Part shown: positions 21,910-45,131 of the stretch, one piece after another
How positions within the stretch are numbered: position 1 is the stretch's first letter
How the letters are laid out: every line of letters starts with the position of its first letter
NCBI GenBank assembly: GCA_965153355.1
Contig: OZ231127.1
Coordinates: 45,012,001-45,076,000 of the forward strand
Length of the DNA: 64,000 bases
Reading direction: 5' to 3'
Origin: Flaccisagitta enflata
Lineage: Eukaryota > Chaetognatha > Sagittoidea > Aphragmophora
The notes under the pieces: generated by a model
What the model saw: only the letters and a program-made list of their open reading frames with translations
The model's database searches: none
What the model was told of the DNA's origin: nothing
Program-made: the position numbers and the translations under genes

Positions 21910-22148
21910 AACAAGGCTGGATACACGGCTACGGAAGTCGGTTGCGGGTGGGCAGGGGCCATATTTGGGGTCACCAGACCATTCTGGCAGGAGCAGTGAG
22001 GTCAAAGAAATAAAATCATAAAAAAAAGTAAAGTGTGACCAACCACCCAACCGACCGACCGACCGACCGACCGACCGACCGACCGACCGACCGACCGACC
22101 GACCGACGGAAAAAGCGGGTTGTAGAGTCGCGTGCACACGACTAAAAA
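21910..22148 (+). mobile_element. Hairpin-ended element, subfamily A, forward copy
   Basis: AACAAGGCTGGATACACGGC, TCGGTTGCGGGTGGGCAGGG, GGAGCAGTGAGG, then a pure (CCGA)n array at 22038-22110. Ends GTAGAGTCGCGTGCACACGA CTAAAAA. Lies just downstream of DUF229 gene 2. Confidence 0.85.
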
Positions 22149-22240
22149 CTCGCTTGTAGGCAGCTAAAAATTTTGTCGGGCCCTAAAAGTTGGTGCTTAA
22201 TATCGTTTTCTCGGTTGAGATTGATCACATAAGTCCATAA

Positions 22241-34688
<12,448 letters not shown>

Positions 34689-34689
34689 C

Positions 34690-34720
34690 GCGTAAAATAC
34701 CTGAAGCGAGAAAATGAAAT
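34690..34720 (-). promoter_or_regulatory. 3' splice site just upstream of the DUF229 gene 2 start
   Basis: On the minus strand, TTTCATTTTCTCGCTTCAG lies 12 nt before the ATG at 34688. It is either the acceptor of a 5'-UTR intron or a spliced-leader acceptor; no donor was assigned. Confidence 0.55.
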
Positions 34721-34998
34721 TTAGACTCTCTTGTGGGTGTGTGGGGGGGTGTGGGTGTGTGTGTTGGTGTGGATGTGGGTGTGCTGTGTTGCTTTGCTGT
34801 GATTAATGACTTTTTTGGTTTTTTTTTACAATAATTCATAGTCTTCCTTAGGCTAATTATATTTAAAACTAAATCGGTAAATAGGCAGACCGAGTTTGGT
34901 TTCAGATGCCCAGTTACATAATAGAATTAGCGATTTATCCTGCTCCTGAGGTTGTTGATTTTATATATTCTATTAAACTTCCTCTTCTTGATCTTTTA

Positions 34999-35159
<161 letters not shown>

Positions 35160-35639
35160 TGGATGGATTGTGTTCTTCTGGCGAGACACAATGTCTATCA
35201 CTTTATCAGTCATTTGATACAGCCCTGCCCCTTGATAACGGCCCCAAGTGGACCCATCAAATTTGTCCCTTATCGCGGGGCACCGTTATCATGAAAAGCT
35301 ATATGGCTAGCTAATTGTTTATACTATAGCATAGGATCTACTACTTCCTTAAGAGGCCTGTAGAGGCCTAGACACCCTAGACAAAGTCTAGGGGCCCGGG
35401 CCTCAGGGGGGCCCGGAGGGCCCCTGAATGGTCTTAGAAATGAAGAGAAAAAAGTAGGGAAAAGAGAAAAGAAAAAGGAAAAAAAGAAAAGAAAAAGGAA
35501 AAAAAGAAAAGAAAAAGGAATAAAAAAGAGGAAAAAGAAGAAAAAGAAAAAGAAGGACAAAAAAGCAAAAAAAAAAAAAGAAGAAAAAAAAGTCATGGAC
35601 CCAACATAGACCTAGGCACCTGGGGCTGAGGGAATAGAA

Positions 35640-36130
35640 AATGATCTGACAAGGAAAATCAGTTTTGATGACATCATTGATTCATTCGCGAGGGAGAAAG
35701 CGAGAAAAGCTCCAATCTAGTTCAGGGGTGTGTAAAACTTTTTGGCCCCCTTCAAGGGGCCCCTTGGCACCTTGTAGTAGTACGTCCACAGATTAAAAAA
35801 CATTTCAATGTTACTACATAAACAAATATTTGATATTTTTTAACCTGCTTCTTTGCACTTGCTTCTGCTTCATAAGTAATTGATTCATTCATTTTGATCT
35901 GACAAGGAAAATCAGTTTTGATGACATCATTGATTCATTCGCTTTAGGAGAAAGCGAGAAAAGCTCCAATCTAGTTCAGGGGTGTGTCCGGCCTTGTTAC
36001 CCCCTTCAAGGGGCCCCTTGGCACCTTGTAGTAGTACTTCCACAGATTAAAAAACATTTCAATGTTACATGTACTATATAAGAAAATATTTGATATTTTT
36101 TAACCTGCTTCTTTGCACTTGCTTCTGCTT
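35640..36130. repeat. ~256-bp tandem duplication
   Basis: GATCTGACAAGGAAAATCAG … CAATCTAGTTCAGGGGTGTG … CAAGGGGCCCCTTGGCACC … TTTGCACTTGCTTCTGC appears at 35642 and again at 35898, nearly identical. The second copy diverges locally with TCCGGCCTTGTTAC. Confidence 0.8.
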
Positions 36131-36490
36131 CATAAGTAATTGTTTCCTTCATTTTGTTCTATCATTGCTGATTTTTTTATTGTTTCTCACAGATCAAAGT
36201 GCTCAGATCAACACTGGTTTGAATTTTGTTCTTTATAATGAATGTAAAGAAACTGAAAACAAATCTTCAAAAACTGCATGTGCTATCATTGGGCTGGCAT
36301 TTGCGCGAAAACTGGGAGAAGGAAGGGGAATCGGGGGGGGGGGGGGGCGGATTTTTTGATTGTATAGGGGCCCGGCATTCCTCTACTGGCCCCTGACTTC
36401 CTTGTTTCATTGATGTTTGATTGTTCTAGAAATTGATATTTGGCACATTATTGTGACATTAAATTACTACTCCACATCTGTACATGAGGT

Positions 36491-36802
36491 AACAAAGCCA
36501 ACACCTATAAGTCGCGTGCGGGACACAAATAGCTTAAGATGACTTAGAATGACTTAAGATGACTTTAAATAACTTAAAAAGACAAAAAATGACTTAAACG
36601 ACTGAATCCACCTAATTGCCTTAAGTGACTCAACATAGCGTAATATGACTTAGAATGACTTAGAATGACTTAGTATGACTAAGAATGACTAGGAATGACT
36701 TAGAATGACTAAAAATGACTTAAAGTATGATAAAAAAGTGACCAATGCAATGGACGGACCGATAAAGCAAGGTGTAGAGTCGCATAGCACGCGACTAAAA
36801 AG
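36491..36802 (+). mobile_element. Hairpin-ended element, subfamily C, forward copy
   Basis: AACAAAGCCAACACCTATAA, GTCGCGTGCGGGACACAAAT, an AATGACTTAG decamer core, CAATGGACGGACCG, GCAAGGTGTAG, then AGTCGCATAGCACGCGACT and AAAAA. Confidence 0.8.
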
Positions 36803-36844
36803 CCCAACAGAACCCAATATTCCAGATTTCAGGTGGATGACGCG

Positions 36845-37262
36845 GTAGCGGCCTTCATATATATGTCATTTATTTGTTAGCAAGTTAATGCAACAGCGCA
36901 GACTACATTACACACGAGAAAAAAAAGTTACAGCACAGCCAAATAGATAAGAATGGGGTTACGGGTTCGCGGTAAATTGCGACGAAAAGATTGTTGACGT
37001 TCAGCGTAGATTTCCGTTATTGACTTAAAACCAAGTGACTGTCGTAGGTAATGAGTGCTTTCCCATCTATTAAAAGAGAAAATCTTCCGTATACAATCAT
37101 TCAATGCAACATCCATCCGTGTCATCTCACAACAATAAGTTATCAGTGGGACGCAGTTAGTGTAAAGAAGCTGCATTTGAACATGCTCACTAGGTCCGTG
37201 CAATACATTGAGAACCGCGTTGGCACTACAGTGAAAGTTATCATGTATGGAGGAAATAAAAT
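36845..37262 (-). mobile_element. LINE (non-LTR retrotransposon) 3' fragment
   Basis: The minus-strand frame from 37262 to the stop at 36928 reads NAVLNVLHGPSEHVQMQLLY, ALNDCIRKIFSFNRWESTHY, QSLGFKSITEIYAERQQSF. This matches the conserved C-terminal region after the reverse transcriptase of CR1/RTE-like LINEs. The 3' flank has an AATAAA (on the minus strand near 36870). It is 5' truncated against an AG array and shows no evidence of activity. Confidence 0.75.
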
Positions 37263-37266
37263 GATA

Positions 37267-37269
<3 letters not shown>

Positions 37270-37343
<74 letters not shown>
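37270..37343. repeat. AG dinucleotide array
   Basis: Uninterrupted (AG)n abutting the LINE fragment. Confidence 0.95.
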
Positions 37344-37347
<4 letters not shown>

Positions 37348-37377
37348 TGAAGGAGGAAATAACAAGTCATCCAAGGA

Positions 37378-37860
37378 TTGCACATGGTCAGCGGTACCCG
37401 ATGCCCTGCTTGGAGTGATAGCTTCAGAAGTGGAGTGAGAGCAGGGCAGCGGCCCTGAAGGGCTGATGTCCTGTAGGACCAGGAGTGAATTTCCAGACAT
37501 CATGAGGGGCATGTGTTAGGCTTCAGATGACTGAAGGCAGATTTTAGGCCAGGGATGATATTCAATGGGAGTTTTGCATTTTTTCAATTTCTCATCAATT
37601 TGCCATGTTATTCAATGGGAATTTCACATTTTTTTTTCATTTTTCATCAATTTCCAATGTTATTCAATGGGAAGTTTGCATTTTATCAATTTTCCATGTT
37701 ATTCAATGGGAAGTTTGCATTTTATCAATTTTCCATGTTATTCAATGGGAATTTGAGGCGTGAAAACCTTCGGGGGGGGGGGACGTACGGACATGCATAA
37801 TGGTTCACCCCTGTGTCCGACAGGACATTGGCCCTTTTAGGCCGCTGCCCAAAAAGGAAT
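37378..37860 (+). repeat. Minisatellite element copy M2 with a ~41-bp internal array
   Basis: ATGGTCAGCGGTACCCGATG and CCTGCTTGGAGTGAT start the copy. Six units with TTATTCAATGGGAATTT lie at 37555-37755. It ends through a G run, CCCCTGTGTCCGACAGGAC, and GGCCGCTGCCCAAAAAGGAA. Confidence 0.75.
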
Positions 37861-37974
37861 TAAGGAAATAGGAGGAAATAAGTGTTAATAATGAGATGTA
37901 TTCAAATAAATTCAAAAACGCGCGTTTGAGGAGCCGTCTGTCTGTCCGTGCAGACGGTTCATACGTAACTTCTT

Positions 37975-38060
37975 TTTAGTCACGTGCACGCGCCTCTGCA
38001 ACGAACCCAATATGTCCGTCGGATAGAGGCCAGTCAGTTGGTCTGTAACACTTTGCTTTT
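37975..38060 (-). mobile_element. Hairpin-ended element, degraded end
   Basis: TTTTTAGTCACGTGCACGCG CCTCTGCAACG, then GTCCGTCGG and GTCAGTTGGTCTGT. The other end was not found. Confidence 0.5.
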
Positions 38061-38159
38061 TTGGCATTTATCCGTGGATTATGTTGACTTACTATGTATC
38101 ACTTATGACACATGTTTTCGCCAAGTTATTGTCGACTTATATATACTATTGATAGTATA

Positions 38160-38574
38160 TTTGTGATTCTGTAGCATCAAGATAGACCTTTAAGAACGTC
38201 TACATTCTTAGACCCAACTCAATCTCTTTTCCATTGGTCTGGATCGTCTAGAATCAATCCTTAAGCGAGTTGTCTCAGATCTGCCCAACATCTTGGTCCA
38301 TATCCTTACTTCCAATTTACTTTCAGGATACCGAATATCAAAGGTCGACAACAACTAGAAATGTTACGCATCTTTTCCATGGAGATTATTGCTCTTAGTA
38401 AATACGCTAAACAAGTCCGTTCTATCTTCAAAGCGCAAAAATATGTCTCCGGGTCATTATATCAGCATGATCTCCCTTGAACTTACCTTCTGAAAAGAAG
38501 TTTGAATTCTTGACGATTAATTTTTCATGTAACCAGCAATTAATTAACTGACACTCATTCGGTAATCATAGGAA
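38160..38574. other. Non-coding stretch, nothing recognised
   Basis: No supported frame or repeat. Confidence 0.35.
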
Positions 38575-38875
38575 CAAGGCCAACACCAGGCCTGAGCTAT
38601 ATAGCGTTTTTGTCAACTATACAATACCAATACAATACTTTCAAGTATTGGGGCAATACAATACAATACAAATACAATACAGTATCCATTAAAATTGTAT
38701 ACAATACATTATCATAGCATACAATACAATACAATATATATATGATTTTACATAGTTTTAATAATAAGTAATAAGTAGTAATACATATTAGATGATACAC
38801 TATACACTATATACTATATACTATATACTATATACTATATACTATATACTATATACTATATACTATATACTATAA
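38575..38875. repeat. Short-period AT repeats (ACAAT, ACTATAT)
   Basis: CAATACAATACAA units at 38620-38735 and (ACTATAT)n at 38803-38873. It starts with AACAAGGCCAACACCAGG, the left end of a hairpin-family element. Confidence 0.75.
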
Positions 38876-39560
38876 TTTTAAAAAAATGAAATAATTTTAA
38901 TTATCATATAAATATTTTGTTATATAAGAATAGCTAAAAAAAAATTCATATTTTTTTTCATTTTGATAAAAGTTTTATTTCATTTTTTGTTATTCCGTCT
39001 TTATCCCTAATATTTTTTTTTTTTTTTCTACACTTATATATTTGTTTCTTTCTTTGTCTTGATCTGATTCTGTTTTTTTTTTTTGTTTTTTTTGTTTGTG
39101 TTTTTCATTATCTTTCCCTGTCTCTTTCTCTCTCTCTCCTGTAGATTCTTTATTTTCTTCCTCTTCCTTCTTTTCATCCTTCCAGCTTCTGACTACTGAT
39201 TATTTCTTTCATAGATTTTTATTCCTCTTTTTTTTCTTTGTTTATAGACTATACTTCCAACCCACGTAATCTGTCATAAGTTCTTCCTCTTCCTCTTTTC
39301 ATCCCTCACCCAGTTTTACTTTCAGCCAATCCTCCTCTTCTCTTTTTATCTTTTAGCTTCTCCACTTCTTTTGTTCACCCTCAGACCTAGGAATGCTTTT
39401 CCTCTTCCTCTTCATCTGCTTCAGTCTTCCTCTCATATATTTCACTTTCCTCAGATCAGCTTTTTTATAATAGACCTGAGATTGGTCTAGACTAAAAGAA
39501 AATTCATAAATCTTTAAAATCTCTTTATCAGAAAAAAAGATTAAACATTTTGTTCTTTTT
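38876..39560. other. T-rich, CTTCCTCTTC-rich non-coding stretch
   Basis: Simple pyrimidine-rich sequence without supported genes. Confidence 0.4.
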
Positions 39561-39564
39561 ATTC

Positions 39565-39690
39565 TGTCAACCAAAGAAAAGGTGCGACTGTTCACCTTGC
39601 CGTGTTGGTCGGTAGGTCGGTCCGTCGGCCCGTCGGTTCGTCCCTCCAAAACATTTTTGAATTACCAGCTCGTGTATCCGGCCTTGTTTT
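39565..39690 (-). mobile_element. Hairpin-ended element, internally deleted
   Basis: AAAGGTGCGACTGTTCACCT, then GTTGGTCGGTAGGTCGGTCC and CTCGTGTATCCGGCCTTGTT. Confidence 0.55.
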
Positions 39691-39798
39691 CTTTATTCGC
39701 ATGGTATTTAGGCGAATAATGGTGCTGACTCGTGAAGTTGACTACCCTTTAGACATAACAGTAGACATCTTTTACTGAGGAAAGGGCAAAATGTGAGG

Positions 39799-39911
39799 AA
39801 ACAAGGCCAAGTAGGCCAATAGGTGCGACGGCGTTGATCGTCGAACGAATGCGTAACCAACCGACCAACCGACGGACACAGCCAGTTATAGAGGTGCGTT
39901 GGCGCACCTAA
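39799..39911 (+). mobile_element. Hairpin-ended element, subfamily D variant
   Basis: AACAAGGCCAAGTAGGCCAA, left box AGGTGCGACGG, CCAACCGACCAACCGACGG. Perfect hairpin AGGTGCGTTGGCGCACCT at 39892-39909. Confidence 0.8.
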
Positions 39912-40330
39912 GTAGTGTCTACAAAGATCACGAAATGAACTCTGCAAGCCTGTGTATTCTTTTCTCTCTCCCCGTCTATCTTTACTTTTCGCCCCCACCC
40001 CCAAATGCCTGCTTAGCTTGCCACCCGCCCGCTACTAGGCTAGCCTTGTATTCGGCCCAATACAATATCCATCATGCTCCATCTACTTTATCTGTTTAAC
40101 ACAAAATGTCAGTCGGTTAGTCGTGAAATTCTATAGCACTTCTTTATAGAGATGTCTCTATAGAGATGCATTTTTTTTTATTTTGTGGGTTTGTTAGAAC
40201 AAAATTTTTTTTCATGTCATAAGAGTGTGAGACTGAGTGGGGGTCTGACAAAAAATAAAGCAGGGACTTCGATGTTATGAGGATGGGGGTTTGAACTGAT
40301 TTGAAATTTGCCCATTGAGTTCGTGTGGAG

Positions 40331-40389
40331 GCAGAGCTGTGATGTTGTGATGTTGTTGTGATCGTTGTTGTTTTGACTGTTGTGTTTGC

Positions 40390-40451
<62 letters not shown>

Positions 40452-40495
40452 TTACTTTTGTTATTGTCGTTGTTGTTGTTGTTGTTATTGTTGCT
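40331..40495. repeat. GTT trinucleotide array
   Basis: Pure at 40391-40449, interrupted elsewhere. Confidence 0.9.
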
Positions 40496-40595
40496 ATTCA
40501 ATGCTATCAATAAACCAACGGACTGACAAATGTTTCCTAAAGGGCCAAGAAGTCGATTACGTAAAGGTGGATTTGGTGAAACCAACCGTCACAGT

Positions 40596-40597
<2 letters not shown>

Positions 40598-40641
<44 letters not shown>
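40598..40641. repeat. AG dinucleotide array
   Basis: Uninterrupted (AG)n. Confidence 0.95.
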
Positions 40642-40643
<2 letters not shown>

Positions 40644-41084
40644 CAGGAGGAGAAATAATTGTAGGGTTAATAATCATAAAGACCGCGATACTTAATTTAT
40701 GTGTAAGTCGAAATCAAATCATTTGGCCTTGGACCACAATTATTGACGACGGTCGGTAGGATGGTGTTAGCCGAGGAAGCTTTAGGGGGAGGGGGAGGGT
40801 GCGAAAAAGTGGACAGAAAGGGGTTGTGATAAAGGGCAAGGACATTTCTGGCGATGAAAGAAAAAAAATGATGTTGTCACGATCTACATTGAAATGGTGA
40901 AATGAATGGATGGACGAATCGGTAGATTTATGCTAAGGTGGAAAGGGGGGGGCCGGCAAAGGGGGGGGGGGTTGATGGTAATTGTGGTCGGTTTGAGGGT
41001 GGGTAAGAGGTAATCTTTTGTCAATTTTTCCTTGCTCCTATTTTCTCTATCAATTCAGAGATGAAATCATACAAATTTCTCATA

Positions 41085-41175
41085 TTTAGTCGCGTGCTCC
41101 GAAACTCTGTACCCCGCTTTGTCCGTCCGTCCATCTATTGGTTGGTTGGTTGGTTGGTCGGTGGGTCCCTTTCTG
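41085..41175 (-). mobile_element. Truncated hairpin-ended element
   Basis: TTTAGTCGCGTGCTCCGAAA CTCTGTACCCCGCTTTGTCC, (GTCC)n, then (GGTT)n. The far end is missing. Confidence 0.6.
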
Positions 41176-41254
41176 GCACCGAAGAAGCCGATGACCCATG
41201 CTTTCACACAATTTCTCCTTCTCCTCCTCCTTCTTTCGCATACCCCCCCCCCCC

Positions 41255-41450
41255 CGACTCAAATCCCAGCCTGGAGGCCCAAATCCCAGCCTTCAGACGC
41301 AAATTTCAGCCTGGAGGCCCAAATCCCGGCCAAAAGGCCCAAATTTCAGCCCCGAGGCTTAAATCTCAGTCTTATGGACCAAATCCTAGCCTTAAGGCCC
41401 AAAAACCAGTTGTAAGGCTTAATTCTCAGTCTTATTGTCCATTTCCCAGG
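41255..41450. repeat. ~20-bp minisatellite (GGCCCAAATCCCAGCCT)
   Basis: About nine units after a C run, resembling the reverse of the GGCCTGAGAGG family. Confidence 0.75.
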
Positions 41451-41454
41451 AATA

Positions 41455-41949
41455 TCTGAAAAATTGGAAAAAAATAATGATTTTTTTTACTGGGATTAGT
41501 AGGAAAAAATTCATAATTTAGCTTCAAAAGTAGCTAAAATTTGTCGTGGATAAATGCCTAAACAATCTTTCAGGCAATTTTTTTCAGAATTGGGATAACT
41601 TTTTTTTGGTTCTCAAGTAATGGGGTTCTAAATCTTTCGTTTCATTTGATGAAAATCATACCGTATATTGACTCGGGGACAAAGAACGCGTTTCGATTGG
41701 TGCGAGGATTTTCCAAGCTAAGGGATTCCTGCAAGTTGACGATCCATAAGGTATCAGCCGCCCAACTGGGTACCGCTATTTTTTTCCTCGAAAAATATAG
41801 TTTTCTACTCATGCAAAAAATTGGTATCATCTAGCTAAGGAGCAGAAAAACCACTTTTAAGTTTATGCTGTTATTGCACAAACCCCACTGTACAAAAGAT
41901 CAATCCACTAGCTAATTTGCTTTGAAACAAAGCTGGCACAGTGATGAAC
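41455..41949. other. Non-coding stretch, nothing recognised
   Basis: Overlapping short frames on both strands (41642-41834) have no family resemblance. Confidence 0.35.
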
Positions 41950-42350
41950 TAGTCATCCAAGGTTTACACATGGTCAGCGGTACCCAATTCCCTGCTTGGA
42001 GTGATCTGTTGAAAAAGTGGAGTGAGAGCGGGGCAGCCCAAAGGGCCGAAAGGGCCGATGTAGGACACATGGGTGAATTTCATGACGTCCTGAGAAGGCA
42101 CATTTAAGAGCTGATTTGATAGACTGGAGCACAGTAAAGAGGCATATAGGGGCTGGTTTGGGGGGTCCAAAGGCTCAAATGAGATCAGGGATGAGGGCAG
42201 ATAGGAGACCTGAGAGGGTTATTTTGAAGGCCTAATTGAGACCCAGGTGGTCCAATTGTAGGTTTGAGAGGGCTGATTTTAGGCTTGAAATGATTAATTT
42301 TGAGCCTCAGTGGACTGATTTTGGGCTGGAGAGAACTCAATTGCTCAATT
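41950..42350 (+). repeat. 'GGCCTGAGAGG' minisatellite element, copy M3
   Basis: CACATGGTCAGCGGTACCCA, CTGCTTGGAGTGATCTGTTG, GGGGCAGCCCAAAGGGCCG, then degenerate GAGAGGGCTGATTTTAGGC units. Confidence 0.65.
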
Positions 42351-43404
42351 CATTCAGATTTTACAGCAGAAAAAGTAAAATGATTCACTATGATCTATGA
42401 AGTAATTTTTTCTTTGTAATTCTAGCGTTTTCATATGGGTGTATCCTGTACATATCAATCATAGAGGGTCAGGAAAATCGGTGACCAATGTGAAGAGCTT
42501 CGAAAGAGCTTTCATTTGCCACCAAGCAGAGCTCATTTGCTCACGTCGTTTGGGTCTTACAACAAAATTAGTGAAAGGTTTGCCTTAAAACCAGAAAAGC
42601 AAAAACAGATAACAAAGTTGTGAAACATGTCACACGCAAATTAATGGTAGGGTTACAAGAGACCATAACAGTTGCTATACAAGCAAAAGTTACTGCTAGA
42701 ATATACTAAAATGAACTTTTATCGCAAAAGAACAGGTTTTATTAATCATCATTTAAGAAAAAATGATTACTTTCGATGACGATGACTCTTAATCAGAGCA
42801 AGATAGTAAGTTTTAGAATAACCTGTCATGTTTATCTTTTTCTCGGTTTTAAGCTGGGTCGCTCTGTTCTTTCCGCTCAGGGAAAAGTAGCTCGGAGGGT
42901 GAGGTTGTGCGTTGTTTCAATATAGAATGAAGGATTTTTTTCGAAGTCTGTTAGCTCCAGATAATCAGATTTAAGATTTTTTTTTTGCCCCCAAGCATCG
43001 CTGATTCTTAGTCGCATGCTAAGCGCGAAGTGCTTCAAGACGGGCGGACAGCTGCACCAAATGACATCATGTTTGTCAAAAAATCTTTGGATATATATTT
43101 TTAACAATTTTGAACAATATTCGAGCACCCACTGACCCCAGAAATCACATTATTCTCAATAAATGCATATAAAGTGTTCAGTGTCGCTTAACTCTGCCAA
43201 AGAAAAAAAAAGAGGAATAGTGTCCTTTCTCTGTTCTCCACTTCTATAATTTCCCAATCATGGTGACAAATTTCGTCATCATATTTCTTTTCCGACCATG
43301 TCAATTCGATAAATCAAGTTATCATTTTTTGAACGTTTTACCTCCTTACCATACTTTTTTGTAGGTCGACCTAGTACAGAAGTTTAAAAACAATTAAAAA
43401 AAAA
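42351..43404. other. Upstream of the SDR gene; one dispersed repeat, otherwise unrecognised
   Basis: 42473-42600 repeats GAAAATCGGTGACCA … GAAAGAGCTTT … CACCAAGCAGAGCTCA, as near 19303. No promoter motif was assigned. Confidence 0.4.
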
Positions 43405-43434
43405 CTTCCCGACAAACGTGCGATTCTTGTCACA
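43405..43434 (+). pseudogene. Relic of an SDR exon 1
   Basis: Encodes LPDKRAILVT, nine of ten residues identical to residues 29-38 of the adjacent SDR (LPDKRAILIT). A stop follows after Glu-Ser-Ala. Too short to be functional. It suggests a second SDR copy once stood upstream. Confidence 0.55.
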
Positions 43435-43644
43435 GAAAGTGCATGAGATTCTAATTTTCTCATGGTCCCGCTTTATTCTTATTTCACTTTTGATCTAGAC
43501 ATTTCCAAAGATTACTCTGTCAATTGCCTGTTCTACTTGAAGCTATCATATGCCATGTACTCCTTACTGATCATCACTTATTGCTTTAAGGTAGATCTAT
43601 AGTAGTATCTGACTTATTCCGATAATCTGTATCTTTACGGAATC

Positions 43645-44140
43645 ATGGATTTGTGCAGTCTAGCTCTGGCACTGGTTGCCATATTCTTCCTGCGGCGATT
43701 CGTCCACTCATTCTTTCCCAACCACATACTTCCCGACAAACGAGCCATACTCATCACGGGATGTGACACGGGATTTGGTAATCTACTCGCCGAGAAGGCA
43801 CAGCAGTTTGGATTTCACGTTTTCGCATGTTACGTTTTCGCCTGTTGCTTTAACAAATCCTGCGATGGAGCTCAAGCTCTGGAAAAAGCTGGGTGCCACA
43901 TTCTGGAAATGGATGTCACTAAGCAGGATATGATTGACGAAGCGGTCGCAATTGTGGAGGAGCAACTGAAAGCAAAGGGATTGCTTTTGCATGGGATCGT
44001 CAATAACGCTGGAGTCAATGTTACGGGTGGCCCGTTGGAGTGGTGTTCCCCTGAAATGGTCGAAAAAACCCTCAACGTCAACACGATGGGCGTCGTCCGA
44101 GTCACTCGGTCATTTTTGCCACTCATCAGGGCCGCTAAAG
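43645..44140 (+). CDS. SDR exon 1
   Basis: ATG in GGAATCATGG. Holds the anchor, the TGxxxGxG loop and NNAG. Donor GCTAAAG then GTGAAA. Confidence 0.92.
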
Positions 44141-44949
44141 GTGAAATGATAATACAGTGAAGCGGTATATGGTATGAAGATTTAGCTTGATATTTTCCCT
44201 AAGCACGGCAAAAGGCCGCCCTTAGCCTTGTGCGAATATTTTAGGTTTGACCCTTTACCTCTTTATGGCGAATGCCATTCACGCCCTATGCGCCTTTTGC
44301 AGGTCGTATTGTCAACGTGGGTAGCATGGCAGCTCATATCGTGAGTCCACACATGATTCCTTACTGCATGTCAAAGACGGCGACTCACGTCTTGTCCAAT
44401 GGTTTGAGACGAGAGCTCAAGTTCATGGGAGTCAAAGTATCCACCATCTCGCCATGGTTAGTTGCATTAACATACAGTTGTCATGTCAGACCTAACGTCG
44501 TCATGAATTGTCTCACATGGAGTTGTTGATTTGTCAATTACTTTCAGGTTTTACCAAACTAACATAGTCGAGGCTTCCAATCTTACTCGATATGCGTTTA
44601 ATGCTTGGGAATGCGCTTTACCTGAAGTCAGGAAGGCCTACGGGGCCGGCGACTCCTTTGAAGATTACTTCAAGAGGACTAACAAGAAAATACCTAATTT
44701 GAGGTACGTGGACCTTTTTTGGCGTGCTTTTCTTAGATGGTCGATCGATGCGCTGATGACTTCTGTTTTCATATTTCAATTTGGCTAAGGCACGACATTA
44801 ACGAAGTCATCGACTGCATGATGGACGCGCTCACCAACGAACAACCCAAGGCTGACTACATTCCCGACGTGGGTTCCCGCATCGTCGCTTGCGTCCTTGA
44901 GATGTTGCCCATTTACTGGGCCGATCGATTCATTCTTTTAATAAAATAA
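43645..44949 (+). CDS. Membrane-anchored short-chain dehydrogenase/reductase, retinol-dehydrogenase (SDR9C) type
   Basis: Exons 43645-44140, 44303-44456, 44548-44703 and 44790-44949 join in frame (phases 1, 2, 2) to 966 nt, 321 aa, the normal length for this family. All borders are GT-AG and the introns are short (162, 91, 86 nt). Residues 3-20 are a hydrophobic N-terminal anchor as in RDH/17-beta-HSD6-type enzymes, so the endoplasmic reticulum membrane is likely. Cofactor motif TGCDTGFG (38-45), NNAG (120-123), catalytic Ser173, Tyr186 and Lys190 (YCMSK), then ISPWFYQTNIV. It probably oxidises or reduces a lipophilic alcohol/ketone (retinoid, steroid or similar) with NAD(P)(H); the exact substrate cannot be told. 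A 15-bp in-frame duplication gives HVFACYVFACC. The gene sits 233 bp upstream of a BVMO on the same strand. Confidence 0.93.
44303..44456 (+). CDS. SDR exon 2 (catalytic)
   Basis: Acceptor CGCCTTTTGCAG. Encodes RIVNVGSMAAHIVSPHMIPY and CMSK. Donor CCATG then GTTAGT. Confidence 0.92.
44548..44703 (+). CDS. SDR exon 3
   Basis: Acceptor TTACTTTCAG. Encodes FYQTNIV…ALPEVRKAYG…IPNL. Donor TTGAG then GTACGT. Confidence 0.9.
44790..44949 (+). CDS. SDR exon 4
   Basis: Acceptor TTTGGCTAAG. Encodes HDINEVIDCMMDALTNEQPK through FILLIK, then TAA. Confidence 0.9.
44940..44945 (+). terminator. Poly(A) signal overlapping the SDR coding end
   Basis: AATAAA begins nine bases before the end of the TAA stop (44947-44949), so the 3' UTR must be very short if this signal is used. 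Confidence 0.5.
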
Positions 44950-45000
44950 GCGACCTGTTCATCACTGCCCCTGGCCATCCGCACGCGATTTGTTGTAGTT
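44950..45000 (-). mobile_element. Relic of a hairpin-ended element between SDR and BVMO
   Basis: CATCACTGCCCCTGGCCATC CGCACGCGATT corresponds to the CACTGCTCCTGCCC … CCGCACGCGACT segment of subfamily A. No ends remain. Confidence 0.45.
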
Positions 45001-45104
45001 CGCATCGCATATTTTCAGCGTCTTTTGTTTTGTGGATCCCTAGCCATTGTTTTACTACTTTTAGAAACCAGATTACCGAATTAAGTCATATCTTTAGCTG
45101 TTAT

Positions 45105-45131
45105 CTTATTTCTCATTTCACATATCTCTAG
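45105..45131 (+). promoter_or_regulatory. 3' splice site upstream of the BVMO start
   Basis: TTATTTCTCATTTCACATAT CTCTAG is a strong acceptor 51 nt before the ATG at 45183. It is either a 5'-UTR intron acceptor or a spliced-leader acceptor between SDR and BVMO. Confidence 0.55.

Noticed and set aside
35700-36403. A complete hAT element between CAGGGGTGTGTA and GGCCCCTGA
   Set aside because: Ends match weakly and no 8-bp duplication is visible at the flanks.
37263-37512. N-terminal half of the 194-residue minus frame as protein
   Set aside because: This part translates an AG array and an M-type repeat. Only the LINE-like segment below 37262 has family resemblance.
41642-41834. Overlapping 62-residue frames on both strands
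   Set aside because: No motif, no context, likely chance.
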